Below are positions 28,316 through 36,388 of a DNA stretch of 43,486 bases, one piece after another. The DNA lies in assembly GCF_000455325.1 (NCBI RefSeq), contig NZ_HG322952.1, positions 1 to 43,486 on the forward strand. Reading direction: 5' to 3'. Each line of letters opens with the position of its first letter. Within the stretch, counting starts at the first letter, position 1. The position numbers and the translations under genes were made by a program. The notes below the pieces were generated by a model. The model worked only from the letters and a program-made list of their open reading frames with translations, was not told the DNA's origin and made no database searches. The DNA comes from Mycolicibacterium septicum DSM 44393. GTDB taxonomy: Bacteria > Actinomycetota > Actinomycetes > Mycobacteriales > Mycobacteriaceae.

Positions 28316-29752
28316 TCAGAATTGTGCAGGCTTGCTTGGAATCGGAACCGAGGGAGGACTCGACGTAGGGCCGAACGGCGTGGAGGGCAGCGGAACCTTA
28401 ACGTCATAGTTCGGGTTGTACCCTCCCGTGTCGAAGGGGGCGAACGCACCGCCGCCTGCTCCCACATCGTGATGAAACGGCAGGTTTGTAGCAGGCCCAA
28501 CCGACCGCCCGCTAGCCGCTGGATCAATCAGGACGGTATTCGTTGTGCCGTCAGGCATATCTTGGTACACCTCCAAGGAGGGGTAATCGGAACGCGTGCC
28601 GTCGACGCGGATGCCACCCTCCTGCGGCGTGAACACCAAGTCTCCGGTTACAGACACGGGATGGTCCTGGAAAGGCCAGGGCGGGTTCTGGGCGATATCC
28701 GGTGCGAATGGGTTCGCAGAGTCGTATTTGATGCGGACTGCCCCGTCCGGCGTCTGCCACACCTCCCCTTTTGGTGTGCCAACTTTAACCTGCCCAAGCT
28801 CACCATTCTCGGTAATCTCAACCGATGGGTTCTGCCGTAGCACGACAATGCCATTCTCGTAATCAATGTACGTCGTCACCTTGGTGTTTTCTGGATCAAA
28901 ATTGATGTCAGTAGATCGGTTGTTGCCGATATCCAAACTGCCAGGCGGCCAGCTCGCCACGTCGGGCTGTTCGATGAACTGTGAGGACCGGATTACCCCC
29001 TGACCGGGCACTGGATCGATCTTCACCACCTTTACCACAGGGCCGACAGTTTCAGAACCATTGCCCTTGAATTTCGGGTCGTAGCTGTTTGGGTTCAGAG
29101 CCTCGGCGGTGGACCAGTCGGCGGGACTGGTGGGCAACCGGCCGAAGATCTTCTCGAACGCCTCCGCAGACGCACGGACACGAGCGGGATCGTCGCGTCG
29201 CACAGTGCCATCGGGAAGCGGTGTCGGTGTGCTGTCACGCACGTCGGGAGCCTCAGTTCCCGTTGCAGTGGCAATCGCCCGGGCCAGGTCGGTATCTACG
29301 AGTTCACCAGCGGAGAGTACAGCCGCGACCTCTGCCTGCAAGTCGGCAACCTTGGCCGCAACCTCCGCCGCTGCATCGTCGGTCAGATAACTGGTGTCGG
29401 GCGCAACTACCTGATTTGTGTCTTGGTTGATCTCCACAGGCCAAGGTTGTTCTGCCGCGTGATCGAGAACCTTCTTGATCTCATTCGCAACATCCTCAGC
29501 GTCCTGCTCAGCCAACTCGAACGCCGACGCTGCTTTACCCAGATTTTCCGCCGCCGCCTCATGGTCACGGGCACTGGTCTCCATCGCCGCCCGCGCAGTC
29601 TCGCCACTGCGCCCTTCCCACGTCGACGCCTTGTTCAACGAACGGTAGAACTCAGCAGTGTTCGTGTGATTTGCAGCAGCGTCGCGCGCGGCCCCGGCCA
29701 GTTCGTTGACCTCCGGCGGCAGCTCCCGGAGCTCCCTCAAGTTCAGGCCCAA
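28316..29752 (-). CDS. Putative type VII secretion cargo: WXG-type head, beta-rich unknown C-terminus
   Basis: The 478-residue protein has three parts. Residues 1-100 form two helices with a WEG turn at 45-47 (KASTWEGRSGETARAA), the fold of WXG100-type substrates. Residues 100-225 are helical with an acidic linker. Residues 235-425 look beta-rich (TTYIDYENGIVVLRQNPSVE, QVKVGTPKGEVWQTPDG, VRIKYDSANPFAP), then a Pro/Gly-rich tail. It has no Cys, no signal peptide and no membrane helix. I do not recognise the C-terminal domain and cannot name a catalytic motif. Start is TTG 29752 behind a GAGG; an in-frame stop precedes it. It follows the EspC-like gene by 12 bp, suggesting a co-secreted pair. 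Confidence 0.75.
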   Translation of the reverse strand: MGLNLRELRELPPEVNELAGAARDAAANHTNTAEFYRSLNKASTWEGRSGETARAAMETSARDHEAAAENLGKAASAFELAEQDAEDVANEIKKVLDHAAEQPWPVEINQDTNQVVAPDTSYLTDDAAAEVAAKVADLQAEVAAVLSAGELVDTDLARAIATATGTEAPDVRDSTPTPLPDGTVRRDDPARVRASAEAFEKIFGRLPTSPADWSTAEALNPNSYDPKFKGNGSETVGPVVKVVKIDPVPGQGVIRSSQFIEQPDVASWPPGSLDIGNNRSTDINFDPENTKVTTYIDYENGIVVLRQNPSVEITENGELGQVKVGTPKGEVWQTPDGAVRIKYDSANPFAPDIAQNPPWPFQDHPVSVTGDLVFTPQEGGIRVDGTRSDYPSLEVYQDMPDGTTNTVLIDPAASGRSVGPATNLPFHHDVGAGGGAFAPFDTGGYNPNYDVKVPLPSTPFGPTSSPPSVPIPSKPAQF

Positions 29753-29764
29753 GAGGTCGTCACC

Positions 29765-30079
29765 TCACAACGCCGAGCCCGCGTCATCGATCCCTGCCGC
29801 GCCATCGGCATCGGTGTCCGCATAACCAGTCGCGGCCACGCGATAGTCCTCGGCGTGGCCGGCGAACTGCTTCCCGAATCGAGTCACGTCGGTCTCCCAG
29901 GCAGTCAGCATCCCTGGCAACGCCCCGCTCGCCAACCCAGACCCCAAGCGCACCTGACCCGCCCGCTCATGTGCCGCCTGATGGGCGGTCACAAAATCAC
30001 TGCCGTGACCATCGAGCTTGTCTGCCGCCGATTGAAGCTCAGCCGGAGTAACTTTCAACGGCTCGTTAGAACTCGGCAT
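29765..30079 (-). CDS. EspC-like (DUF2580) type VII secretion partner
   Basis: The 104-residue protein matches the EspC/DUF2580 pattern: an N-terminal VTPAELQSAADKLDGHGSDF helix, a Gly/Ala-rich turn, a second helix (AWETDVTRFGKQFAGHAEDYRVAA) and a tail. The tail carries YADTD at 86-90, the YxxxD general signal for type VII (ESX) export. It probably pairs with the WXG-type protein encoded 12 bp downstream and targets it to an ESX machine encoded elsewhere. ATG 30079 follows GAGGGGGG by 5 nt; a longer frame to 30169 adds residues unlike the family. No ESX core genes are in the window. Confidence 0.82.
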   Translation of the reverse strand: MPSSNEPLKVTPAELQSAADKLDGHGSDFVTAHQAAHERAGQVRLGSGLASGALPGMLTAWETDVTRFGKQFAGHAEDYRVAATGYADTDADGAAGIDDAGSAL

Positions 30080-30113
30080 CTCGTCCCCCCTCAGCAACGT
30101 GATGTTCACCGGT

Positions 30114-30119
30114 AGACTA
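30114..30119 (-). promoter_or_regulatory. -10 box of the type VII cassette
   Basis: TAGTCT on the minus strand fits TANNNT and would start transcription about 28 nt before the EspC-like ATG, leaving room for its ribosome binding site. No clear -35. The rest of the 195 bp back to the integrase remnant shows nothing else. Confidence 0.4.
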
Positions 30120-30274
30120 CACGACACCAACGCCGCCCGAGACCAGGGTAACCCCAGTTCAAACCACATCCCGGCGCGGAATCCATCCGATCTGATCTAC
30201 TGCGCGATGGCCGATCGGCACAGCGGTGCAATGACGACCCCTCGTTGGCGGGTCGGCTCATCCCCTGCAATTGC

Positions 30275-31166
30275 CTACTCCCCGTTGACGGCCAGTTCGG
30301 ATAGTGCAGTAGCAATTTCGTGGTCCCATCCAGACACGATGGCCTGATACATCAGGGAGGCTTTGGCCGTGCTGTGTCCGAGCCGGCCCATCGTCTCCAC
30401 CAGATTGCCGACCCGGGCGGCCTGCGTCCCGGCGAAGTGACGCAGATCGTGAACCCGGACTCCACTGCGTCCAATCCGGGCAACCGCGGGAGCGAAGTAC
30501 TCACGGCTGAATAGCCGATCGTTCATGTGCCCGCCGCGTGCCGCTGGAAACAGCAGCGCCTCAGCGTCTTTGGCCACATGGGTGGCCAGGTGTACGCGCA
30601 CATCATCGCGAATATGCGGAGGTATCGCCACTACCCGAACCGCACTTCGGAGTATCCACCCGATACTCGCGGTCACGGCGGGTCACCGCCCGCATCACAT
30701 GAATGGTTTCGCAGTCGCCGCCCATGTCCTTGCACCGCAATTCCGACACCTCTCCCCAGCGCACCCCACGCCAGGCCGACAACAGCACCGGAGCGCGCAA
30801 CCGCTGCGGCTCAACCGCATCGGCGAGCGCGGCGACCTCAGCCACCGACAAGATCACCGGCTCCCGCTTGCGGGGCGGATTCATCACCCCCGACAGGTTG
30901 CACGGATTAACGGCCAGCAACCCATCAGAGACCGCCGTGGCGCGGACCGCATGCAACAACCCATAGGCGTGGCTGTTGCGCCGGACACGCTCGGTGCCTA
31001 ACGCGGCAAACCAGACTCGTACCGTCTCGGGGGTGACGTTCTTCAGCGGCAGGCGCCCGAGCGTCCGCGTGATGTGCAGCCGCAGCAGATCCCGATACAT
31101 CGAGCGCGTTCGCGGTTTCACGTTCCGATCCTCCACCCAGATGCCGGCATAGTAGGCCAGCGTCAC
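30275..31166 (-). pseudogene. Tyrosine recombinase/integrase, frameshifted and N-terminally truncated
   Basis: Two overlapping frames together encode a phage-type integrase. The first (31166-30603) has the core-binding domain (KPRTRSMYRDLLRLHI) and the first catalytic Arg in WRGVRWGEVSEL. The second (to 30275) has HDLRHFAGTQAA, LGHSTAKASLMYQ with the catalytic Tyr, and a normal C-terminus. The shift lies near 30650 (PKCG/SG), where one base too many or two too few breaks the frame. The usual N-terminal arm-binding domain is missing: upstream codons stay open to a TGA near 31249 but show no such domain. All catalytic residues survive, so decay may be recent, or the shift a sequencing error. 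Confidence 0.87.
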
Positions 31167-31254
31167 GACGACGTGTCTGTTGTCCGTTTTCGTAAGCCCC
31201 CGATCACCCGGTTGCCCCGGCCTGTTGCTACCAGAGCCATCTCGCTGCCCTCAA

Positions 31255-31280
31255 ACTCTATAGAATATTTTCTATAGAGT
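31255..31280. promoter_or_regulatory. 26-bp palindromic operator upstream of acyl-CoA dehydrogenase
   Basis: Perfect 10-bp arms ACTCTATAGA and TCTATAGAGT flank a 6-bp AT spacer; only one inner base pair fails symmetry. The site ends 19 bp before the GTG start of the dehydrogenase and is very AT-rich, so it probably overlaps the promoter. The GntR-type regulator two genes downstream is the likely ligand-controlled binder. Confidence 0.75.
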
Positions 31281-31299
31281 CCCGGGAAAGGATGCCGCA

Positions 31300-32457
31300 G
31301 TGATCACCTTGTCCGCCGAAGAGCAGGCCATCGTCAGTACCGTCCGCGACTTCGTCGACAAGCAGGTCCGGCCCGTGGTCCGTGAACTCGAGCACGCCAA
31401 CGCCTATCCCGAAGAGCTCATCGAGGCGATGAAGGAACTGGGCATCTTCGGGCTCGCGATCCCGGAACCCTATGGCTTCGCTGCCGTTTCGATGCCGTGC
31501 TACGCCCAGGTCACCGAGGAACTGGCGCGCGGCTGGATGAGCCTGGCCGGCGCGATGGGCGGGCACACCGTGGTCTCCAAGCTGCTGCTGCAGTTCGGCA
31601 CCGAGGAGCAGAAGCAGAAATACCTCCCCCGCATGGCCACCGGTGAGCTCCGCGCGACGATGGCCCTGACCGAACCCGGTGGCGGCTCCGACCTGCAGGC
31701 CATGCGGACGGTCGCGACGAAGGACGCGTCCGGCTATGTGATCAACGGGTCGAAGACCTGGATCAGCAATGCCCGCAAGGCCGGCCTCGTCGCGCTGCTG
31801 TGCAAGACCGATCCGGCCGCGACCCCCGCCCACAAGGGAGTGTCGATCCTGTTGGTGGAGAAGGTCCCCGGCTTCACGGTCTCGAAGGACCTGCCGAAAC
31901 TGGGATACAAGGGCGTCGAGAGCTGTGAGATCAATTTCGTTGACTGCCAAGTGGATTCGGATGCACTACTGGGCGGAGTCGAAGGACGCGGCTTCGCGCA
32001 GATGATGAAGGGGCTCGAGGTCGGCCGGATCCAGGTCGCCGCCCGGGCAACCGGTGTAGCGCGGGCAGCCTTCGATGACGCCCTGCAGTACGCCCAGGAC
32101 CGGGAGAGCTTCGGGGTGCCGATCTGGCAGCACCAATCGGTCGGCAACATGCTCGCCGACATGGGCACCAAGCTCTACGCCGCCCGCAGCCTCCTGCTCG
32201 ATGCGGCCGAGCGGATCGACGCGGGCGGGCGCTGCGACATGGAGGCCGGCATGGCCAAACTGTTCGCCTCCGAGACCGCGATGGAGATCGCGCTCAACGC
32301 GGTGCGGATCCACGGCGGCTACGGATACTCCACCGAGTACGACGTCGAACGCTACTTCCGCGACGCGCCGCTGATGATCGTCGGCGAGGGCACCAACGAG
32401 ATCCAGCGCGGAGTGATCGCCAAGCAGTTGGTCAAGCGCGGCGGACTCGATATCTGA
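31300..32457 (+). CDS. Acyl-CoA dehydrogenase
   Basis: This FAD flavoenzyme oxidises an acyl-CoA to the enoyl-CoA. The 385-residue length is typical. Signatures are ATMALTEPGGGSDLQAM in the FAD/substrate region, the mid-domain TWISNARKAG, YGYSTEYDVERYFRDA, and the C-terminal IVGEGTNEIQRGVIAKQL whose Glu is at the usual catalytic-base position. GTG 31300 has AAAGGA 7 nt upstream. The gene for a GntR regulator follows by 8 bp, and a palindrome overlaps the promoter, suggesting local repression. The acyl substrate cannot be told from sequence. Confidence 0.94.
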   Translation: MITLSAEEQAIVSTVRDFVDKQVRPVVRELEHANAYPEELIEAMKELGIFGLAIPEPYGFAAVSMPCYAQVTEELARGWMSLAGAMGGHTVVSKLLLQFGTEEQKQKYLPRMATGELRATMALTEPGGGSDLQAMRTVATKDASGYVINGSKTWISNARKAGLVALLCKTDPAATPAHKGVSILLVEKVPGFTVSKDLPKLGYKGVESCEINFVDCQVDSDALLGGVEGRGFAQMMKGLEVGRIQVAARATGVARAAFDDALQYAQDRESFGVPIWQHQSVGNMLADMGTKLYAARSLLLDAAERIDAGGRCDMEAGMAKLFASETAMEIALNAVRIHGGYGYSTEYDVERYFRDAPLMIVGEGTNEIQRGVIAKQLVKRGGLDI

Positions 32458-32465
32458 GGCGCGCC

Positions 32466-33137
32466 ATGACCGGAAACTCGAAGAGACCCGTGCAGATGCG
32501 GTTGTCCGACGTCGCCTCGGCCCATGTTCGCGAGCTCATCGTTTCGGGGCAGCTGCATTCCGGAGAGTTCATCCGGCCGGAGACGGTCGCCGATGAGCTC
32601 GGGATCAGCGCAACCCCGGCGCGCGAAGGCCTGCTCCAACTGCAGACCGAGGGCTTTCTGTCAGTGGAGCCTCGGCGCGGCTTCATGGTGACCGCGCTCT
32701 CCAGCGACGACATTCGCGACATCTACGACGCCCAGGCGCTGTTGGGCGGTGAGCTCACCGCCCGCACCGCCGCCACCATCACGTCGACCGCGGTGGACGA
32801 ACTCGAACGCATCCAGGAGGCGCTCGAACGTGCCGCTGCCGCCAACGATTTCGATGAAGAGGAACGCCTCAACCATCAGTTCCACGCCCTGATCTACCAG
32901 CTGAGCGGGTCACGCAAGATGCGCTGGCTGATCAAGACGACGCTGGCATACGCACCGCGTAAGTTCTTCGCCGCGGTGGAAGGGTGGCCCGAAGCCTCGG
33001 CCCAGGATCACCGCGCCATCATCGAGCACCTACGGACCAACGATCCAGAGAAGGCCCGTGCCGCGATGGCCCGGCACATCCGCAATGCCGGCGCATTGCT
33101 CGCCGAGCACTTGGCGCAGAACGACGAATCGCCCTGA
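32466..33137 (+). CDS. GntR family regulator with FCD domain
   Basis: The 223-residue protein has an N-terminal winged helix (HVRELIVSGQLHSGEFIRPETVADELGISATPAREGLLQLQTEGF) and a C-terminal FCD helical domain. Probable metal-binding residues are in NHQFHALIYQL, AQDHRAIIEHL and AMARHIRNAG. It is cotranscribed with the acyl-CoA dehydrogenase 8 bp upstream and likely controls it through the 26-bp palindrome at 31255. The effector is probably an acyl compound or organic acid, by analogy with FadR-type proteins. Confidence 0.93.
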   Translation: MTGNSKRPVQMRLSDVASAHVRELIVSGQLHSGEFIRPETVADELGISATPAREGLLQLQTEGFLSVEPRRGFMVTALSSDDIRDIYDAQALLGGELTARTAATITSTAVDELERIQEALERAAAANDFDEEERLNHQFHALIYQLSGSRKMRWLIKTTLAYAPRKFFAAVEGWPEASAQDHRAIIEHLRTNDPEKARAAMARHIRNAGALLAEHLAQNDESP

Positions 33138-33319
33138 CTGGGCGGTTTTGGCAAACGAGAAGTTTGAATCCATCGGTACCACGATTTCGGGCGTCCTGCC
33201 TGCCCTGAACCCAGGGTTGAGGCCGCCTCCAAAAGCGCGGAAGAAAAGTCTTTAGCAAACTGTCCCAAAGGTATACAGTTGCCCCAACGTTTCAGCATTC
33301 CTTCAGGGGGGACACAAGC

Positions 33320-33664
33320 ATGCAGAAGTTCGTCGCAGCGGCGGTGGCCGCCGGTGCCTTGAGCGCCGGACTCGCACTCGCCGCGCCGGCCGCGGCGGCA
33401 CCGAATTGCTCCGACATCGTCGACAAGATCAACAGCGAGGACGGTTACACGCCCACCAGCGGTGAGAAGTGGTCCTGCGCCACCGAGATCCAGGCGAACA
33501 AGTGGGCGACCTTCCCGGGCAGCATCACCGGCAAGTGGGGCAGCTTCCCCGCCGACACCGCCGACAAGTGGGCCAACGCCCCCGCCGATGTCGCCAAGAA
33601 GTGGAACGACTTCCCCAAGAACCTGAAGGATAAGTGGACCGGAGGCGGTGACGAAGCGGAGTAA
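33320..33664 (+). CDS. Secreted protein with 11-residue Lys-Trp repeats (KW1)
   Basis: I know no named family for this. The 114-residue protein has a signal peptide (MQKFVAAAVAAGALSAG, cleavage after APAAAA near residue 27), two Cys (30 and 53) that could pair, and six Lys-Trp dipeptides at residues 50, 61, 72, 83, 94 and 105, exactly 11 apart. The unit reads roughly KWxxFPxxxxx. The strict period suggests a regular amphipathic array exposing Trp. A ribosome binding site, AGGGGGGA, lies upstream of ATG 33320. The 182 bp before it contain a possible -10, TATACA (33273-33278). A paralogue with the same repeat lies at 37916-38287. Confidence 0.85.
   Translation: MQKFVAAAVAAGALSAGLALAAPAAAAPNCSDIVDKINSEDGYTPTSGEKWSCATEIQANKWATFPGSITGKWGSFPADTADKWANAPADVAKKWNDFPKNLKDKWTGGGDEAE
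33467..33637 (+). repeat. 33-bp / 11-residue repeat array in KW1
   Basis: The segment encodes five consecutive 11-residue units plus the Lys-Trp of a sixth. DNA identity between units is moderate while the Lys, Trp and Pro positions are kept, so selection acts on the protein pattern. Confidence 0.85.
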
Positions 33665-33684
33665 TCCTCCGAATACCGCCTCAC

Positions 33685-33721
33685 ATCAGTGGTGATCCGT
33701 TTACAGCGGGTCACCACTGAT
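33685..33721. terminator. Terminator between KW1 and the ABC ATPase
   Basis: Perfect 11-bp arms ATCAGTGGTGA and TCACCACTGAT flank a 15-nt loop that itself contains CCG/CGG. It sits between convergent genes and probably ends both transcripts, though no long T-tract follows. Confidence 0.75.
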
Positions 33722-33725
33722 CTGT

Positions 33726-34469
33726 TTACGGCCCTTCGCCTGCCCCCACCCCGAGCGCGGCGAGCAGCGCCTCGCGATGCGCGACGAACTCGGGGTTGCG
33801 GTACGTGCGGGCATCCGGCGTCTGGAAGTCCAGGTGACGGTCGACGACGAACGAGCCGCCGTCGAGGACGAGCACGCGATCAGCCAAAGTCACGGCCTCG
33901 TCGACATCGTGGGTCACCAGCAGGACCCCGGGTTCGTATTTCGCACACAGTTCCTTGAGCAGGTGATGCATGCGAACCCGGGTGAGCGCGTCGAGCGCCC
34001 CGAAGGGCTCATCTGCCAGCAACAGCGCGGGATCGCGCACCAGCGACCGGGCCAGCGCCACCCGTTGTTGTTCACCGCCAGACAGCTCGTATGGCCAGGC
34101 CTGTTCGCGTCCGGCCAGGCCGACATCGGCGAGCACCATGCTCGCCCGTTGTCTGACCTCGCGACCGGACAAACCGAGCGCGACGTTGTCGAGCACCCGC
34201 GCCCACGGCAGCAGTCGGGAGTCCTGGAACACCACCGATACGTCGCGGGCGACGAACAGGTCCCCTGTTCCGGCGACTCCGTGATCCAGCCCGGCCAGCG
34301 CGCGCAGCAGCGTGCTCTTGCCGGAGCCGCTGCGGCCCAGCAGGGCCACGAACTCACCCTTGCGGATGGTGAGGTCCACCTCGTCGAGAATTGTCGTGCC
34401 ACCGAATGATCGGCTCAGTTGCCGGACTACGGCGACTTCCTCGGTCAGGTTCCCAGTGCGCGCCGCCAC
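33726..34469 (-). CDS. SsuB-like ABC transporter ATP-binding protein
   Basis: This is the cytoplasmic ATPase of a sulfonate/nitrate/taurine-type importer. The 247-residue protein has Walker A GRSGSGKST, the Q-loop in VVFQDSRLLPW, signature LSGGEQQRVALARS, Walker B LLLADEPFGALD and the switch His in VTHDVDEAV. GTG 34469 lies inside the permease gene (25-bp overlap) behind GAGGAGAG; the longer open frame is rejected because it overlaps far more. It is the last gene of the monooxygenase-binding protein-permease-ATPase operon. Confidence 0.92.
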   Translation of the reverse strand: MAARTGNLTEEVAVVRQLSRSFGGTTILDEVDLTIRKGEFVALLGRSGSGKSTLLRALAGLDHGVAGTGDLFVARDVSVVFQDSRLLPWARVLDNVALGLSGREVRQRASMVLADVGLAGREQAWPYELSGGEQQRVALARSLVRDPALLLADEPFGALDALTRVRMHHLLKELCAKYEPGVLLVTHDVDEAVTLADRVLVLDGGSFVVDRHLDFQTPDARTYRNPEFVAHREALLAALGVGAGEGP

Positions 34470-35320
34470 GACAACGCTCTCCTCTCGATGGCCCGGACCG
34501 CGTAGTCGCCGGTGAGTCCGAACACCGCGTAGACCAGCAGGCCCACCACCACGACGTCCAGTTGCCCGTACATCCGGGCCTGGGTCATCAGATAGCCGAT
34601 GCCACTGGTCGCATTGACCTGTTCGACGACCACCAGCGCGGTCCACGAGATGGTGACCGCGAGCCTCAGCCCGGTGAAGAAACCGGGCAGGGCACCGGGG
34701 ATGGCCACCTTGCGGATGAACTGGCTGCGGGAAAGCCCAACGGTTTCAGCAAGTTCGACGTGGCGCAGGTCGACACCCTTGAGCTGTGCGGTGGTGTTGA
34801 TGTAGACGGGGATCAGCACGCTGGTGGCGATGATGATGATCTTCATGGTGTCGCCGATCCCGAACCAGATGATCGCGAGCGGGATGATGGCCAGGGTCGG
34901 CACCGCGCGCTTGACCTGGATCGGCCCGTCGACGATGGCCTCGCCGATGCGGCTCAGCCCCGAGATCAACGCGAGCACCAGACCCAATGCCACGCCGATC
35001 GCCAATGAGATCGATGCCAGCTTGAGTGAGGCGAGGATGTTCGTGGGTAACCGGCCGTCCGACCACATCTCGCCGATCGTGCGCACGATGTCCAGCGGGT
35101 GCGGCAGCGTACGCGGATCGAGGATGCCCAGTTGCGAGGTGACGATCCAGATGACCACCAGCAGAAGCGGTCCGATGGCCAACGACGCGGGGATGGCCCG
35201 GCCCGGCCCCAACCGCCGGCGGCGTTCACTGCCCGACCGGTGTTCCAGATGCGGATAGTCCTGGCGTCCGGCGGCCCCATCTGTCACCGCCGAAGCAGGG
35301 GCCGTCTGGACGGTGGTCAC
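34445..35320 (-). CDS. SsuC-like ABC transporter permease
   Basis: The 291-residue membrane subunit belongs to the SsuC/NrtB/TauC group. A polar basic N-terminus of about 45 residues precedes six or so membrane helices, beginning IPASLAIGPLLLVVIW. The cytoplasmic coupling loop contains ELAETVGLSRSQFIRKVAIPGALPGFFTGLRL, the EAA motif. GTG 35320 overlaps the stop of the binding-protein gene in GTGA, giving tight coupling. Confidence 0.92.
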   Translation of the reverse strand: MTTVQTAPASAVTDGAAGRQDYPHLEHRSGSERRRRLGPGRAIPASLAIGPLLLVVIWIVTSQLGILDPRTLPHPLDIVRTIGEMWSDGRLPTNILASLKLASISLAIGVALGLVLALISGLSRIGEAIVDGPIQVKRAVPTLAIIPLAIIWFGIGDTMKIIIIATSVLIPVYINTTAQLKGVDLRHVELAETVGLSRSQFIRKVAIPGALPGFFTGLRLAVTISWTALVVVEQVNATSGIGYLMTQARMYGQLDVVVVGLLVYAVFGLTGDYAVRAIERRALSWRRALGT

Positions 35321-36375
35321 TGTTTGCCCGTCGACGTCGCGTTGAGATCGGCGAACCGGGAATCGAATTCGTCCTTGGCGTGCAACTCTTTCCCGGAGAA
35401 CGCGCCCGCCTGCTGCAGCAGGTCGATGGTCTCCTGCTGGGTGTTGATCAGCTCATCGGTGAACCCCGGCACCGAGGACTTTCCGTCGGCCGCGGCGATG
35501 GCCTTGGCGTCCTCGGGGCTGACCTTCTGATCCTTGATCAGGTACTCGTCGATCCAGGTCTGCTTGTTGTCGTTGAGCCATTGCTCGGCGCGGTACCAGG
35601 CGATCACGAATTCGCGGATGGCGGCCGCGCGAGCCGGGTCCGACAACGCTTCCTGGCTGGCGTAGACGTAATACAGGCCGGGGTAGGCGCCTGGGGCGTT
35701 GGGGATTTCGATGCTCCCCTCCCCCTGTGTGGAAGCGAGGTACCGGACGCGGTCGGGTTGCTTGAGCACCGCGGCGTTGACCTGCTCGGCACGCAGACCG
35801 TCGGCGAACTCGGCCAGACCCAGATTGATCGGCTGCACGTCCTTGATGCTCAGGCCTGCGGATTTCAGGTTGCGCAGCACGACGGCCTGCTGCGCAGTGC
35901 CCTCGTTGATCGCAATCTTCTTGCCGGCCAGGTCTTTCAGCGATTTGATGCCCGAGCCCGGTGAGGTTGCCAGCACCAGCCCGTTCCCGTCGTATTTCAC
36001 CGCCCCGACGATGGGCACCCCGGCGTCCGAATACTGCGCGAGGATCGGCGGGACATCACCCACCCGGCCCAATTGCGCGTTGCCCGACCGGATCGCCTCC
36101 AGGCGCAGCGGTCCGCTGCTGAAGTTGGCGTAGGTCACGTCGGCGCTGAGCCGGTCCTGCTCACCGGAGAGTTTGAACAATGTCTTGAGCCGGTTCGCGT
36201 CGTCGGCCACCACCAGGCTGGTTCCCGCCGGAACCGCCACCGGAATCGGTGCGTCGGCGGACAGTCCGCCGCTGCCTTGCGTCCCGGATCCGGACGACTG
36301 GCAACCGGCCACCACGACCGCGACGAGGCCGGCGGCCAGGATCACCCGGGTCAAGCGGGTCAACGGATTACGCAT
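35317..36375 (-). CDS. SsuA-like substrate-binding lipoprotein
   Basis: The 352-residue protein begins with a lipoprotein signal, lipobox VAGC with Cys25, then a Ser/Gly linker and a periplasmic-binding fold of the SsuA/NMT1 type (RLEAIRSGNAQLGRVGDVPPILAQ, GKKIAINEGTAQQAVVLRNLKSAGL, LKQPDRVRYLAS). It should capture an organosulfonate or related sulfur compound outside the membrane and hand it to the permease. ATG 36375 is 13 bp after the monooxygenase stop; the earlier in-frame start would add 30 residues before the signal peptide. Confidence 0.9.
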   Translation of the reverse strand: MRNPLTRLTRVILAAGLVAVVVAGCQSSGSGTQGSGGLSADAPIPVAVPAGTSLVVADDANRLKTLFKLSGEQDRLSADVTYANFSSGPLRLEAIRSGNAQLGRVGDVPPILAQYSDAGVPIVGAVKYDGNGLVLATSPGSGIKSLKDLAGKKIAINEGTAQQAVVLRNLKSAGLSIKDVQPINLGLAEFADGLRAEQVNAAVLKQPDRVRYLASTQGEGSIEIPNAPGAYPGLYYVYASQEALSDPARAAAIREFVIAWYRAEQWLNDNKQTWIDEYLIKDQKVSPEDAKAIAAADGKSSVPGFTDELINTQQETIDLLQQAGAFSGKELHAKDEFDSRFADLNATSTGKQ

Positions 36376-36388
36376 GTCTGGTTCCCTG

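Larger units (their letters stand above)
26715..31250. mobile_element. Accessory island between tRNA-Arg and a decayed integrase
   Basis: About 4.5 kb lies between tRNA-Arg and the acyl-CoA dehydrogenase promoter. It differs from its surroundings: lower GC (clearly AT-richer at 27660-28320), genes of unknown function, and a broken tyrosine integrase at the far end. These suggest an old integrated element or cargo remnant. I searched by eye for a copy of the tRNA 3' end near 31170-31300 and found none, so the boundaries are uncertain. Confidence 0.45.

Noticed and set aside
30603..30676. Programmed frameshifting in the integrase
   Set aside because: No slippery heptamer, downstream pseudoknot or stimulatory binding site was evident; decay or a sequence error is simpler.
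31170..31254. attachment-site copy of the tRNA-Arg 3' end
   Set aside because: GCCCCCGATC near 31196 resembles the acceptor arm only by chance and in the wrong orientation; no direct repeat of the T-arm region was found.
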